Assembly: GCF_037975245.1 (NCBI RefSeq)
Contig: NC_092564.1
Coordinates: forward strand, 15,770,984-15,834,983
Source of the DNA: Apostichopus japonicus
Taxonomy: Eukaryota > Echinodermata > Holothuroidea > Aspidochirotida > Stichopodidae
DNA: 64,000 nucleotides
Direction of reading: 5' to 3'
Positions 38,801 to 50,300 of this stretch are shown in pieces (position 1 is the stretch's first letter; each line of letters starts with the position of its first letter). A model generated the notes under the pieces. The model was not told the DNA's origin. It did no database searches and saw only the letters and a program-made list of their open reading frames with translations. A program made the translations under genes and the position numbers.

Positions 38801-39886
38801 CCTCATTTGGGTTCTGTTTTGAAACAGGTACGGCCCCTTCAAATGCATACTTCCGAGGACCTGTAAGAGAGAGTCTTGAATATGATATATTTTATTACAA
38901 CACGCTCACAACTTATATGAAAAAAAAAAAAGAAAGATTTTTCTTTCACAAAAGTTCGACATTTTCTCATGATTTTGAAAATTCATCTCCATAATGTGAT
39001 GTTTTATCACAAAACTCTGATGTTTTGTTTGTAATTTTTTAAGGTTTGACTTTCTGTCTCAACATTTCTACATTCCATTCTAACATGTGACATTATCACC
39101 ATTACCTTTCATGTTATATCTCAAAATTTGCACATTATATCTCAAATTTTAAATTTGTAATATTGACAAAAACATTAAAGAATTTGAAAGCAAAAATAGA
39201 TCCCATTATTGTTCATAATGAAGTGTCAGGGTGTATGATGCTAGGAGTTGCCGTTATTGGGATTTTGAGACTTTCTTTTGGACAAACAGCCTTGTCTTAT
39301 CCAGGGAGTGTTCAAACTGCTTGAGTCAACATCTATAGCATGGAACCAGTGTTCCCTTCTGCACCATAAGAAGTGAAAATGGTGTTCCAAATTTATCTAT
39401 TTTAATGACTGCAAGGTGAATATTCTTGCAGCTGGGCGAATAGCCACAATGAAATGCTCAGTTTAGATACTAGGCCTATACTAAACTAAAGCCGACCTAG
39501 CCAAGCCTGACACAAAGTCATTTGTGAATGTAATACAGATTAGGCCTATTCTAATGTCACGCATTGCATTGAGAATTGATGTTTCTACGTCTAGTATTTT
39601 CTTATGGTCCTAACCTGGGTCTTTTACAGGTAAACAAACTAAGTTGGTCCTAAGTTAGGCCTAACCCAATCGCTGTTTGCAATATGGCATCGCAAAACTG
39701 GTACCAGCTATATCTACATAGTAAAGCCTACAATAAGGTTTACGTTTGTCTTGCAAAACACAAGCGGTCAATTTTCAATTACATTATTAAAAGAATAACA
39801 GAAGGCAAATTACCTGAATCAGTGCTTTTACTAGGGACACTGGTCGACGAAATGGGCTTATCAACCCTGTTTTTCTTCTTGCCCAT
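17803..39886 (-). CDS. DHX29: DHX29, DExH-box ATP-dependent RNA helicase of 40S scanning (30 exons, 1371 aa)
   Basis: Coding exons, 5' to 3': 39886-39814, 38860-38781, 38145-38032, 36917-36788, 36129-35978, 35037-34912, 34368-34242, 33937-33725, 33005-32834, 32087-31964, 31466-31365, 30197-30075, 29512-29432, 28945-28784, 27963-27835, 27239-27096, 26790-26614, 26099-25956, 25294-25256, 25071-24982, 24398-24259, 23721-23548, 23029-22825, 22207-21980, 21423-21287, 20601-20511, 19748-19383, 18906-18784, 18475-18379, 17855-17803. They sum to 1371 codons plus stop; human DHX29 has 1369. DHX29 binds the 40S subunit and hydrolyses NTP to help 43S complexes scan structured 5' UTRs. Seen in order: dsRBD-like region (~340-437), GETGSGKST (~577-585), CTQPRR, DEVH (683-686, split by an intron), LMSAT (~713-717), FLPG, TNIAETGIT (~914), QRQGRAGR (961-968), HA2/winged-helix, and a C-terminal OB-fold with LLFGGD.VQHRE. 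Confidence 0.97.
21421..21560. repeat. Tandem duplication of the DHX29 exon 25 acceptor
   Basis: The sequence ATCGCAGCAGCTATGACAGA at the edge of exon 25, together with about 55 bp of adjacent intron, recurs some 70 bp further into the intron (about 21482-21555) with few changes. The copy holds the first ~20 nt of the exon and the CTTTCAG-like 3' splice site, here with an A-to-C change (minus-strand CGTTCAG). It lies in the intron between exons 24 and 25. Confidence 0.75.
22446..22753 (+). mobile_element. tRNA-derived SINE with (ATT)n tail
   Basis: The head GCTGTGGCCGAGTGGATAAA contains a clear A-box (TGGCCGAGTGG), and GGTTTGATTCC at about 22514 is the B-box; spacing and the long variable arm resemble tRNA-Ser/Leu. 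A body of about 200 bp follows, with TTGCGGGTTTCTCCCACATT near its end, closing in six or more ATT repeats. It lies in the DHX29 intron between exons 23 and 24, antisense to the gene. The tRNA stems are not intact, so it is not a tRNA gene. Confidence 0.75.
24075..24160. repeat. CA/CATA-rich microsatellite
   Basis: Interrupted ACATAC/ACAC repeats lie in the DHX29 intron between exons 21 and 22. Simple sequence, nothing else in it. Confidence 0.75.
24665..25020. repeat. Tandem array derived from the DHX29 exon 20 donor region
   Basis: About six degenerate units of 45-84 bp begin near 24671, 24738, 24802, 24886, 24931 and, at the true exon edge, 24976. Each reads like CAGTGACTTACTATTCATAA followed by a TTTATTTTACTGGGGTCTCAA-like segment. 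The last unit is the real 3' end of exon 20 with its donor. On the minus strand several copies keep GTAAGTCA. The array fills most of the intron between exons 20 and 21. Confidence 0.7.
25921..25943. repeat. (TA)n microsatellite
   Basis: About ten uninterrupted AT dinucleotides lie 13 bp inside the intron after DHX29 exon 18. Confidence 0.85.
28314..28565. repeat. Three-copy tandem repeat, 88-89-bp unit
   Basis: CTTGAATGACTAGTCTGTAA recurs at 28321, 28409 and 28498, each time followed by TAGTATCCCATAATAGTAGT and a GGGATAGTCTGCAGAGCC-like segment. Copies differ at only a few positions, so the expansion is recent. It lies in the DHX29 intron between exons 14 and 15. Confidence 0.85.
29040..29395. 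repeat. Two-copy direct duplication, ~199-bp offset
   Basis: A segment with GTAAAGTACATTATAAGTTG, GAAGTAAACA and TATCCCTGCTAT occurs at about 29046-29195 and again at about 29245-29395 with scattered substitutions. It lies in the DHX29 intron between exons 13 and 14 and contains no exon sequence. Confidence 0.8.
30618..30690. repeat. Dispersed repeat fragment, related copy at 59.5 kb
   Basis: TACAGTCGAGTCGTTTAATC, followed by a GAGCCACGGCTGTTTGAAGG-like segment, is similar to 59508-59580 (TACAATCGAGTCATTTTAAT then ACCTCAGCTGTTTAAAGG). Both are followed by a C/AAAC...GTGATATA stretch. Family unknown. Confidence 0.5.
33405..33650. repeat. Dispersed repeat, related copy at 52.2 kb
   Basis: GAAGCAATGGGCCAGAGA at about 33440 matches GGAGCAATGGGCCAGAGA at about 52176. 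Both are followed, in the same order, by partly similar segments (GCAAGAT, a GCAGGYCAGAT-like word, and TATTGAGAA/TTACTGAGAA). It lies in a DHX29 intron, with the other copy in an EPC intron. Probably a decayed transposable element. Confidence 0.5.
37285..37340 (+). other. G-tract cluster in a DHX29 intron
   Basis: A dense run of G-tracts (GGGGGGAGGTGGAGGGGGAG and onward) satisfies a four-tract quadruplex pattern on the plus strand. In DHX29 pre-mRNA it would be a C/T-rich tract, so any quadruplex would form in the non-transcribed strand. Function unknown. Confidence 0.6.
37905..37926. mobile_element. hAT-like terminal repeat remnant
   Basis: CCTTGATCCGCCCCTG ends at about 37926. Read on the minus strand it is CAGGGGCGGATCAAGG, the common terminal motif of many invertebrate hAT elements. 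No matching opposite end was identified, so only one terminus is claimed. Confidence 0.4.
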
Positions 39887-40457
39887 TCTGAATACGTGTA
39901 AGTAAATCGAGTTGGAAATAAAGTGAACTCCTCAAGTGGTCATGGCGTGGTAGAACAGAACTAAACATTGCTGTACGATCCCTCAGTGCATTGACATTCC
40001 ATTTTCATCAAGTTCATTGCTAACAAGCGCCGTTTGTAACAAATTATTGAACCAATTAAATTAGATATTATGAACTATTTTCTTAGTCTATCGTTTTTCA
40101 TTTTTTTGTTATGTTGTCTTTATGAAATAATTTAGTAAAGCAATAAGGAAGCTGTTTAAGATTTAAAAACATGTAATATAGAGCATTGAAAAGCACACAA
40201 TGTGAATTTGTCCTCTGTTTTCAGGAGATAGGTGTGGGTGAAGGGGAGGCACGACAAAATAGCTAATTCAAGTTATGTTCTAATGTTACATCTAGCCAAG
40301 ATGTGGTACAGCTTTGATGGGAGTGGGGTATGTGGCCTGATGAATAGCAGTAGCCCTACCGAGTCAAAGATATTCTTGGATTTCTGTTTAAACGTAAGCA
40401 TGAAATGGGAGACGAGGGCTACAAGAATTCACACATAGCCAAACTATTTCATTAGTA
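39887..40457. other. Presumed DHX29 5' flank
   Basis: This stretch lies between the DHX29 start codon and the candidate EPC polyadenylation signal. No TATA box was recognised. It is AT-rich around 40030-40190. Three TAGGCCTA palindromes lie just inside intron 1 of DHX29 (39471, 39541, 39656). Confidence 0.35.
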
Positions 40458-40463
40458 TTTATT
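40458..40463 (-). terminator. Candidate polyadenylation signal upstream of DHX29
   Basis: AATAAA on the minus strand (TTTATT on plus) lies about 570 bp before the DHX29 ATG. It could end the EPC transcript or a short gene using the candidate exons at 40.7-42.2 kb. Another AATAAA lies near 42365. Motif evidence only. Confidence 0.25.
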
Positions 40464-40711
40464 CTGTGGGCATACATTGCCCAACAGGTTAAAGAAAACC
40501 CAAAAAATAACTTCAGATACCCTCCCCTAGTTGATACTAAATTTTATGTCTATGTATGTGTTTGTACAGCATGTGTTACAAGTACAAATAAGTTTTTTTC
40601 CATTTGATTTGCCTCAGCCTGTTTCTACCCAAACTTCAGAGAAAGATAAGGAACCAGACACATAGTCTGTAACTGGTCTAATCAGTTAACAGGAGACTTC
40701 AAACATTTTTA

Positions 40712-40871
40712 TCACAGGCAGGTCAAAAGAAACACATTAATCCAGTTCCCCATCTTGATCGATCCTTGCATCGCCGAGATAACATTTTGAAATTTCATCA
40801 GATCATTTGTGACGTCATACATAGACAACACATCAAACCATCTTTGTTCTTGACTAACGTAATGACAAGCC
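40712..40871 (-). CDS. Candidate 3'-terminal exon, product not recognised (low confidence)
   Basis: After a pyrimidine-rich tract ending CAACTTTGTAG, a frame of 52 codons (ACHYVSQEQRWFDVLS and onward) runs to TGA at 40712. It needs two bases from an upstream exon. The composition is protein-like (few low-complexity runs, Trp/Cys/Tyr present), but no family was recognised and no matching upstream exon was found. It may equally be chance or lie inside the EPC 3' UTR. Confidence 0.22.
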
Positions 40872-41987
40872 CTACAAAGTTGAAAGAGGTCACTTGTCCA
40901 CACAGTAATACTGTAACTAACAATCCTGTCATATAATTGAATTAGTTTCCCAGTTTATATAATCATTTCAATTTTATAGAAAACCAAAACCAGTTGTTTG
41001 TGTAGTTCATGAATGTCATCACAGATTATTGCACAATGTACTCATACAGTGAATGAACTGATATTTTTGCTTTTCCAACAATGGAACAAGCTATCAATCT
41101 GTACTAAACATTCTTTTTAATTTCCACCCTTCGTTATCCCTTTAAAATAAATAATGAATAAGCACAATAGGTTTTGTCAAGTGAATTGTAGACAAAACAG
41201 ATCTAATATTCACGTCAAAGGGTACCTGATTAATTGTGAATATTAAATAGTTGAGATCAGACCAACGCGAGGAGAATAACCAATGCGAACTACAGCTTTG
41301 ACAAAAAGACCAAAGAAGATACAAAAACACAAAATGTAAATTTCTGCTTCCCTCTTGGGAGTCACCTGAATATGTCTATTTTCTTCTTCTTCTTTATCAC
41401 CCTAAAAATCTAATGTACAACTGTACACGTACAATAATAAACAATTTCAATTCATACTTTTTTCTGTAGCAATACAGTGGAAACTGTGTGTGACACTGCA
41501 CCAATAGTTAACAATATTTTAAATGTGACATTATTTTTTTTTTCAATTTTTATCTTTTACTTAGATGTAGCTGGAATTTTCACCTTTACAACACTGCCTA
41601 GAAGTTTCAACACACTAATTATGATATAAAAGCTAATCTGTTAGGTTATATTATAGATGGTCAAGTTTATGATTAACATTTTAATTCCTTTCATACGGTC
41701 TTTAAGACAATCCATAGCGACCTCGTACCAAAATGCAGACCACTGCCAAAATATACCGCACAAATTTACCAGAAACCCCAACATCATCAAAATCCAGGAT
41801 AGTTTAGTTTAGTCTGATCTACTTTCCTTTCCATCCATACTTGTAGCAAGAATAACTTGCAGGGATCATTCATCAAATGAACACTTTTACAAGTAGTTTC
41901 AGTTCTGTCAACTTCACTTCTGTGAAACGGAGGTAGTGCATTATAGCACAATCCAGCAAATGCGTACATGACAGACACATAAGTTTT

Positions 41988-42209
41988 TTAGTTTTGTAGG
42001 TGTGTCCAAGGGGCGGATTGGCCTACTGGCTTGGAACCTGTGTGCTGCTTGGTGAGAGGTGCCATCTTTGAGTAGGTAACGATTTTCACTTGGTCATTGA
42101 GAGGTACTTGTGTTGTCTGAGGCACCAAACGCACTGCTTGATTCAAAGTCTCAACACTGCTGGTAGGACCACTGAGCTGGTAGTCATTTTTAAACCATTC
42201 CACCCACCC
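41988..42209 (-). CDS. Candidate 3'-terminal exon, product not recognised (low confidence)
   Basis: A minus-strand block of 73 codons plus TAA follows GCTTGTACCAG. It begins GWVEWFKNDYQLSGPTSSVE and ends SAPWTHLQN. The residue mix (polar, Gln/Thr/Val rich) resembles the low-complexity C-terminal half of EPC, so an alternative EPC last exon is one possibility. In phase terms it needs a phase-0 donor, whereas EPC exon 13 ends in phase 2, so it does not splice directly to that exon. It could also be 3' UTR sequence. Confidence 0.28.
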   Translation of the reverse strand, partial: GWVEWFKNDYQLSGPTSSVETLNQAVRLVPQTTQVPLNDQVKIVTYSKMAPLTKQHTGSKPVGQSAPWTHLQN

Positions 42210-42839
42210 CTGGTACAAGCATCAAAGTTGCACAGTGACTTTCCAGAGTGAATACAATGGGCTTTTGATGAGATGGAGGGGGAACAAATATATTGCAAAA
42301 GTTCTTCACACATAACAAATACTTCTAGCCAGCCAAGAAATATCCCAGCTATTGCTTTCTCTTTTTATTATTATTTTTAAATGTGGTTTATGTCGGTGCT
42401 AATCTTAATAACATCCCAACCACGTTTCTAAAAATGTAAGTACGTTTTGTAAGGGCTTCTCAACAAGTCACATTTTACAAACGAGTACCTATATATGTAT
42501 ATGACTGCTTAAAACTAACAACACTCAGAGAGAGATTTCCAACAATAACACCCGAAGACTTTAATTGTTAAAACTTTGCTAAGCTTGTACAGTACCACAA
42601 ATGTTATGGAATGGGTCGCTTGGCTGCACAAATGCTCCAGAAACAGCATTGTTGTCAAAGTTTGGCCAAGTGGAAAAATGTTACCCACTACTAAAATACC
42701 TACCAGGAACAGTGTTGTAAATAGTCAATCATTTGTTAGTATACACATCAAACGAGAAAGAGAGAGGGGGAGGAGGGAATTGGGGGAGGGGGAGAGATGG
42801 GGGTATCTATACAACATCATGAAAGAAAACTGAGGTAGT

Positions 42840-44362
42840 TTTTAATACATAGCTTCAAGATACAAGGCAGCAACAATATTTGGACTTCAATCTAAATGGG
42901 CTATATTTTACAAATACCACAGAGGTCATTTCAGCAATTTAAAAGTCGAGCAAAATATCAAACTCCTTCAAAGTATCTTACTGTATTAAAACGTGAAAAA
43001 AAACAGTTTGTTTCTAAAAACCTTTGCTGATGACTTGGGTATTTAAGTTAACACTTATTTGCAGCAATGGATGAGCCTTTGACATTCACTTTTAAGAACA
43101 CAGTTTTAATGCTATAGAACTTTAATTTTGTAAGAAATTGCTGAACAAGGTAGGTTGTGAATATTTTCTGTCATGTTTTGTATAATTTGTTCGTACAGAG
43201 AATTCCTAACCTCTCATAATTTGTACCCCTTTCTGTGTAGATTAGATCGGTTTAGGCCCAGTGGGGTTGTCTTGGTAATATATAAAGTCAACCTCAAAAT
43301 TGCACAAATAGGCCGATTTATAAAATCAGCAAATAATAGTAAGCTTCAGAAACTGTTGTACCAAAGTTTGAAATCAATGAGGACCTTTTCTTTTAAAAAA
43401 CTATCAGCTTTTGGGTATCAAATGTATGTGTTTCTCGCAATTGTTTCTGGCAAATTCGGAAACTTGTAATGTTATCTGCTGTGCGTTATAACACAAATCA
43501 TTACGTACCCTGAACACCAAGTTGACGTAGTTTTCTGTACTACTGGAGTGTTGTGCTATGCAGTAATGATGATGATCTCATAGCATATCATGTAATTGTT
43601 ATGGACATTTGCCAAGTTAACTACTATTACTGGTGATGAGTGGACGAACGGTTTCACGGTTCGTCCTGGCTAATGTTGCTACAGAATATCTACAGAATCT
43701 GCACATTATTACACTTATCTTTCATGAGGATGTTGGGGGAGTAGATACCTGTTTTGAAACTAGAGGTTAACAGTGCCAAATCTAGTTTTCAAAATTAAAA
43801 GTCTACTAGCAACAGGAGTTCTCAGATACCAGCCCAGCTAAGGGATGTATGTGACCAGAATGCTTTTGTTTGGTTGTGAGCTCATGCCTTTTATCGTAAA
43901 CCATTTTACTCTGTATTATTTGGACATTCTACCGACAACAAAAACTTCTCTAAAATGGGAATTTTCATGCATGTATGACCTCCCTGTTGTAGCAGATAAG
44001 AGTATGGTGATATAATACTTGTAAAAGAGCCTAGTATTAAGGAATTTGCAGTAGTTTACTTCACTGGTAAGACAAAAAGCAAACATCCAATTTACTTCAG
44101 AATACAACCTCTCCTGACCAACCACCATTGTTTTAGATCTTAACAGTGAAACCATGTTAATTATCCACTGGCACCCTCAGAACGGGCGGGCCAAACAGTC
44201 CATGCAATGCGTACACAAACAGCCTGGAGGTTGACTTAGCAAACAGGTACAGCCCTCTCGTCTTCTCTGCCGTAGACCCCAAACGTCGACACTCTTGGAA
44301 TGGGCGACTTCGACAAAGCTACAAACTTTGCAGAAGAATCATTCTACAACTGGCGGCTCTCA
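42840..44362 (-). other. Likely EPC 3' UTR or flank
   Basis: Non-coding downstream sequence (minus sense) of the EPC stop. It contains a short inverted repeat at 43642-43666 (GGACGAAC and its complement around a 9-nt loop). No exon was found apart from the candidates listed further left. Confidence 0.35.
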
Positions 44363-47300
44363 TCACGTTACTCGCATCAGAGGCAGTGATTTATTGTTCC
44401 CAATGTGGCCAATGGTGCTATTTTCTTCATGGTTCTCTCTGCGTGGAAAAAAGAAAAACATGAAGGTGAGCAGTGATTAATCATAATGAAAATATCTTGA
44501 TAACTAGCAAAGGCAAAGGCAAAGACTTAAAAAAAACTCCAAGAGAAGGAGCACTTTGGATCGATTCAGATAACCCTTTCTAGTGACCAGGATTGATGTT
44601 GATTGTACATCAATTTATACAAATTATTTATCTGCATACCAGCTGGTTAATAGTTGATGACATCAACTTCACCAAGCAAAAACCTTAATAACTTGTGAAT
44701 ATTGGCAAACGTTTCAGCCAAGCTTACAATAGCTTAATTGCTTGCAGCTCTTGAATAAATAAACCTCACTAAATTTATTTATAATTGTTAATGTTACTTG
44801 TGCAAAACCAAGTATTTTACTGAAATTAAGCAACCATTTTTGTTAATTTGATACAATAAGTAAAATGGCCAAACCCCCGATATTATGTGGGAACTCCAAA
44901 CAAGAAGCTTCAAAACCTTACCCTGGAATCGCCTGCAAGTTATTCTGGGTTAATTTCTTCACAGATTCCACTTTGACAACGTTGTTTGTGGTCTTAACAT
45001 CGACACTCTGAATGCTAAGAGCTGTGTTAATGGTTATGGGGCTGGCCTTTGAAACCGATATCTTCTCGTTCATCGTGGTGACGCTCTCTTGTTTAATCTG
45101 GACCGAGACTTCGGACTTGGAATCTGCTTTAAGGCCGTCTTGGACAATGTTTTCTGTTACCACCACAGTTTTGGTGGATGGAAGAGGGTAATTCAATTCT
45201 AGTACTGTATCAGCAGGGGCAGTGGAATGACCTTCGGGAACTGCAAAAAGATGATACAGATCGAACATGAGAAAATGTGAGACTTGCGCTGACCACCTCC
45301 TCGGCCATCCAAACCTTGATCTAAATTGACAAAAAGTCTCTACTTGAAACGTCGTTTCTATGAAAAAAGAATTGGCATTGTTCAATTATTTAGGGGAAAT
45401 CATTGTAGTCAAGGTCATAATCAATGTTTTCATATCCTGCATGAGCTGGGCAGACAGAGATTGAAGCACACCCTAATTGGATTCGTCACTAAGATCAATT
45501 CTGGACATTTCCTTATTATAAATAAAGTTCAGCAGGTTTTACTGCAGGGTAGGAGAGCTTCTACATCATTAATCTAATGAAATAATGTTGTAAGACTTTT
45601 CTTTTTTCTCGTGCAGATATACACAAAGTAGTAAGTCCAAAGGCGCAAGAAATAGGTCTAAGGAACTGACAACTATTTCAATTCACCACAGATACATCTC
45701 CTCAGAACTGTCTTTCTCAGACTTAACAAACTATGTTTAAGGCAGTTAGTACTACCTCTGAACATGCCAGAATGACTAAAAATGTTAATCTGCTGTCCTA
45801 CTTCACATCTTTCATGTGCCTTGCTCTATCTGAAACCAGGAACTATATAGGGGGAGGGGAGAGGGGGGGAGGGATAGTGGCTTTGACATGCTTGGTTGTT
45901 TCAAATCATACATATCAACCAACAAACTACAAGACACACAGACCTTTATACGGATTATATACTCACATGATACTTCATGAATCATCATCGCACAAGAGCT
46001 GTTAATTTTTTCTCCTCACAGTTTTGTTCGGCTTAGCACATGACTAGACAATTTCATCCAATTAAATCATGTAACCTGTTAGTGAATGTGTGGCTGTGAG
46101 ATTGAACTAAGACCATCTCGGTCAAAAATCTCAAATAGCTCAAAGTAAATCTGGTCCTCACTTGTAGTAAGTTTTGGTTGTTTACTGAGAGAGGAGAGAA
46201 TTTTCACTTGGCTTTCGAATAACCCAAAACATACCAACTCGCCAAGCACACAAAAGCAATAACTTAGACATGTCGTCGTGGTAATTTGTGTAAACGACCA
46301 CACACCACCTGGTTTTTTTTATTACTCAATGTGACTAGCTACTTGGGTAGCCGGTGCAGATGAGAGACGATTCTTATCTGAGACCCACCTTTTGCGGTAA
46401 GGTTATCCTCAGCGGGGTGACCACCTATATGATTTCCTATCACTGTTCCATTTCTTCCCAGGTTTAGGTTATCAGTCCGTATATCAAGGTTTTGTGTGCC
46501 GTCTGAGGATTTTATCCCCTCCATTGAGTTCACGGCGGCCGTAGGCCTCAATGTCTGTATGAAAGAGACAGGGGTCTGAGGTGTGTCGTGACCGACGACG
46601 TCGACTTCGATCATCTGCGAATCCTGCAAGTCTTGGCTGTTGTCGATCCTTTGAACGATCGGCTGGAGGCCTTGAGCAGCGTTTAACAGGGACTCGGATA
46701 ACATCTCTTGGTTGGCGTCTCCCTCCATGGTAACAAAGTAAGGATCATCCAGATAAATGGGGTCAGCCGGAGGTAACAAAGGCAGTCGACTACTCTCCTG
46801 GTCTGGGGGCGGAGTCTTTGGTCTGAAATGTGGCCTAGAAGGAGGCAAGGAGCACAGGATAAATTTGGATCAAAATGATTTAGTTCTTTAGAAGATATGT
46901 AAGCACTTTGGGCACATATCTAGACTAATAGAATAAAAACAAATGTTTCCAATCAATGCCCAATCCATTTTCCGACCATATTGTTACTATCTTTTCATTA
47001 ACTATAATTGAAAAGGTGTAGAAAAACAAAAGACAAAGATACAAAGTCAAGTCTTTTAAACAATACTACTCATGACACTTAAGATTAAAAAGAACCTCTT
47101 TGTTCTTCCAACTTTGCAACCACACTGATGAATACAGCACAGAATGAAAGACATGATAGTGTAACCACAGACTAGAGATAATCAAGGCGTTTCCCTTACG
47201 AATGAGTCATACACTACATCAAAGGAATTATCAATGCAAATACCAGGCCTGCTACAACTTCTATTCAGCAGGTGTTACTGAGCCTTAGTGTAAGTTGCCT

Positions 47301-50300
47301 ATAACATTACAAGCATATGATTTAACTACCATCAGGTAGATAAGGGATGGTCTTTCCTATTCTTCTCAAAACAGTGCATTGGATACATAAGTGAGTGGGC
47401 ATGGTAGGATACAGTTGTAGAAACATAATTTGTAAGCTGCATGCACACTGAATGGAATGAACACGACGCCCCCACTCATCTCCAAGTCGCGACCTAGTTT
47501 TGATAATTCATGAAGAAGCATAGCTTTGTAACTGATCCTCGCGACGAGTGTTTTCTGTACTCATTTAGGTCACAAAGTTATGTCCCTCTTAATGGTTGCT
47601 TTTATTAAGACTGGGTAGTTTATCGTGAACCTCCGACCAGTCGGGAAAACGCAAAACTTGGAAGTTTTCCCAGACTGAAGCCAAAGTGACATAAAACTAT
47701 CAAAATCTTGATCCATTTCAAGCCTTAAGAACATGCACACCTCCTGACTATCCACAATCTTATTTTGGGGTGGTGGTGGGGTACGACTTTCAAGTCGAGT
47801 TGGGCTGTGGTTTGGCCGTCTTAAAAATGCAGCGAGCCTCTTGAGAGATACTTACATTCTCTTTGCCTTGATTTCTTCCAGTATGTGGGTAAGTGGAAGA
47901 CTAAGTTGTTTATGTACAGGTCTGAATAGCGTCTTCCTATCTTCCTCCTCAGTTCTGTGAGGCAACGGTGATTCTTCCTCTCGGGAGAAGTTCATAAAGT
48001 TGCCCTCAAATTCCCTGAAGTCATCATTGAATGGTGTGTAAGCTCTATCGAGTAGAGCCCTGAAAACGGAACGAAAGCCCAGAAGAGACATTGACCAGCT
48101 TGTCAAAGAAGTAACAATGAGATGCAACAATGGAAAACATCTTGCTCAGTTAGGAAGAATCCATATCAACCAATGGGGATTATATCTGCAGAGTGGCAGT
48201 GTCTATTTTGTGAGAAAAAGATTATGTCCTATCTACACAACCTGGCGCTGCACCCCCCCCCCCCCCACCATCCCAATGAAAAAGGTGGATTATTCTGACT
48301 TATAAAAGAGCATAACAGTACTTGATCAAAATAATGACAATCACCCTCAACTCTTCCCTCACCCCCCCCCCTACCACCCCTCATCCTTAGGCCATTTAAT
48401 GACTTAAAAATAATAAATGCATTATGGTCTCAAAGAAAGACCAGGTATTATTATACATCTCACAACCAAAATTGGGATGGATATTTCCAAGTTCAGGCAG
48501 CTTGATATTATTACTGGAAGCAGATTTCCTTACAAGAAGCCAACCACTCAGTGGCAGTTGCCATTTTCAAACAACTGACTAGGACAACTTACCTGCCACC
48601 CCTGCCTACTCTCCTCCGAGATAAGCCCACACAACGCCTTGGAACTCGTAGGGAGGTACAGCAGTATCTGTACCTCTTATCTTGCATGCTTTTAGCTGAC
48701 TCCTCTGAAGACCAAGGCCACCCGCAAACCATCTCTGGTTGAGGCTAGAATAGAGAAAAAAGTTGCCAGGATATATTAACAAACTACGGCACTTGTCATA
48801 TTGTCATCTGTTGCAATGAAACTCGAGTGATCTTAGACATCAAGATTTAATTCTAAAGAAATTCTTTCAAAGTCTGTTAGTACTGTTTGTTATTACCTTC
48901 ATCATTGTAAGTTGATTATACAATTCATGGATAAGGTTTTCCTGCATGGTTTAAGGAATTGTAGCAAATCTCAAGATTCTCTTATAAACAACATAAATCT
49001 GCTTTAAGATGAAGAGAAAAACAAACATCTCACCAAGTGGTAATTGCATCCCTTTTTCCTTCTGAAAGCAAAAAGACCATCAGGATCTTCTTCTTCCATA
49101 TCTGTTGGAGATTGCACCTGTTACGCAAGAGGAAAAAGAGTTTAACTGTGACTCCAGAATAACTACCTTCACAAACAAATCAATACCAAACAAACAACAA
49201 GAAGTGGGATGACAACACAAGCAACAAATGTCCACACAACTATTCCATTCTGCAAAGTTTGTGATCCAGATGCTTTTGTTTATCACAAACAGGTCCAAAT
49301 GAACACTTGTTCAAATAAACAATGCTTTTTTTTTTAAGGTAAATAGCTGTGTTGGTAAGAGGGTCATGATTCACATCCAATGCAAAATGCTGTTTTATCC
49401 ACATATCCACATAATACACCTTGAAGGGATTTCAGAGAGCTTAACATTTTGTCAACAAGATGGCCACAAACATTGGCAACATTTCAGAAACCCAGGGAAT
49501 AAATGTATCATTCAAATATTGTGTAGCAGTTTCTGAAGGCTCTGGATTTTGTCTCTAAAAGACATATTTGCACTTGCATAACAAGTGGACGTGTTTGCTA
49601 TACAATACAGGATTTTAAATTATTCCCTGGAACCATGTTCATAACTAGAAAGCGGTTAATCTCAGTTGTTTCCAGTTAAGAAATGACGGACTAGAAATAG
49701 GTTGAGAGGAAACACTTACAATTGAAAAGTCATCCTCAGAGGGTCTGAGAGAAGGTACATGTTGTGATTCTGGTCTGGCTGATGATGACAAAGATGTTGA
49801 ATTTTGACGAGGTTTCTCCGAGGAAACCTTGTGCTTCCTCTTCTTGTAGTCTCTTTTCTTCCTAATCATCTCATCCTGAAGAAGAAGACAAAATGAAAAT
49901 ACAAATTGGAGGTGTCAGTCCATGTTAGAAGATGTGTATGCTGAGTACAACTGTTGTAAGTTGTTCGCAGTTCCCCGGTCTGGAGAGATGTTTAAACCAA
50001 GGCCATTGAGATAACAAGCCCCTCCCCTCCCCCAGCCAAACAAAGGCCATAAAAATAGTGAATTGTGATTGAAAGCTTTTCAGAAAATTGCCAGTAACTT
50101 ACAACTATGACTACTTCATTTAATTGAGTGCGTTCTACCATCTACGATACATGTAGTAAAAAAGTATGCATATCCAGCAGATAATCAATGCTGCCAAACT
50201 TCAACTCAAAAATTGAGAAGTTGTACAAGAAGGGCAGTTACAACGTAACCATCATCATGCAGCGTGTTCCCCCCCCACCTCCCCCTGGTGGTGTAAGGAA

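Noticed and set aside
44918-44921. EPC ending at an in-frame TAA directly after exon 13 (IPG-stop)
   Set aside because: CCAGG|GTAAGG is a strong donor, and splicing to 44438 restores the conserved ENHE...VT tail, so the TAA belongs to the intron.
48593-48744. Suspected one-base deletion at the end of EPC exon 10 (GRGGR motif)
   Set aside because: Rereading the bases at 48591-48610 restored the expected G-run; the exon is 152 nt and the frame is intact.
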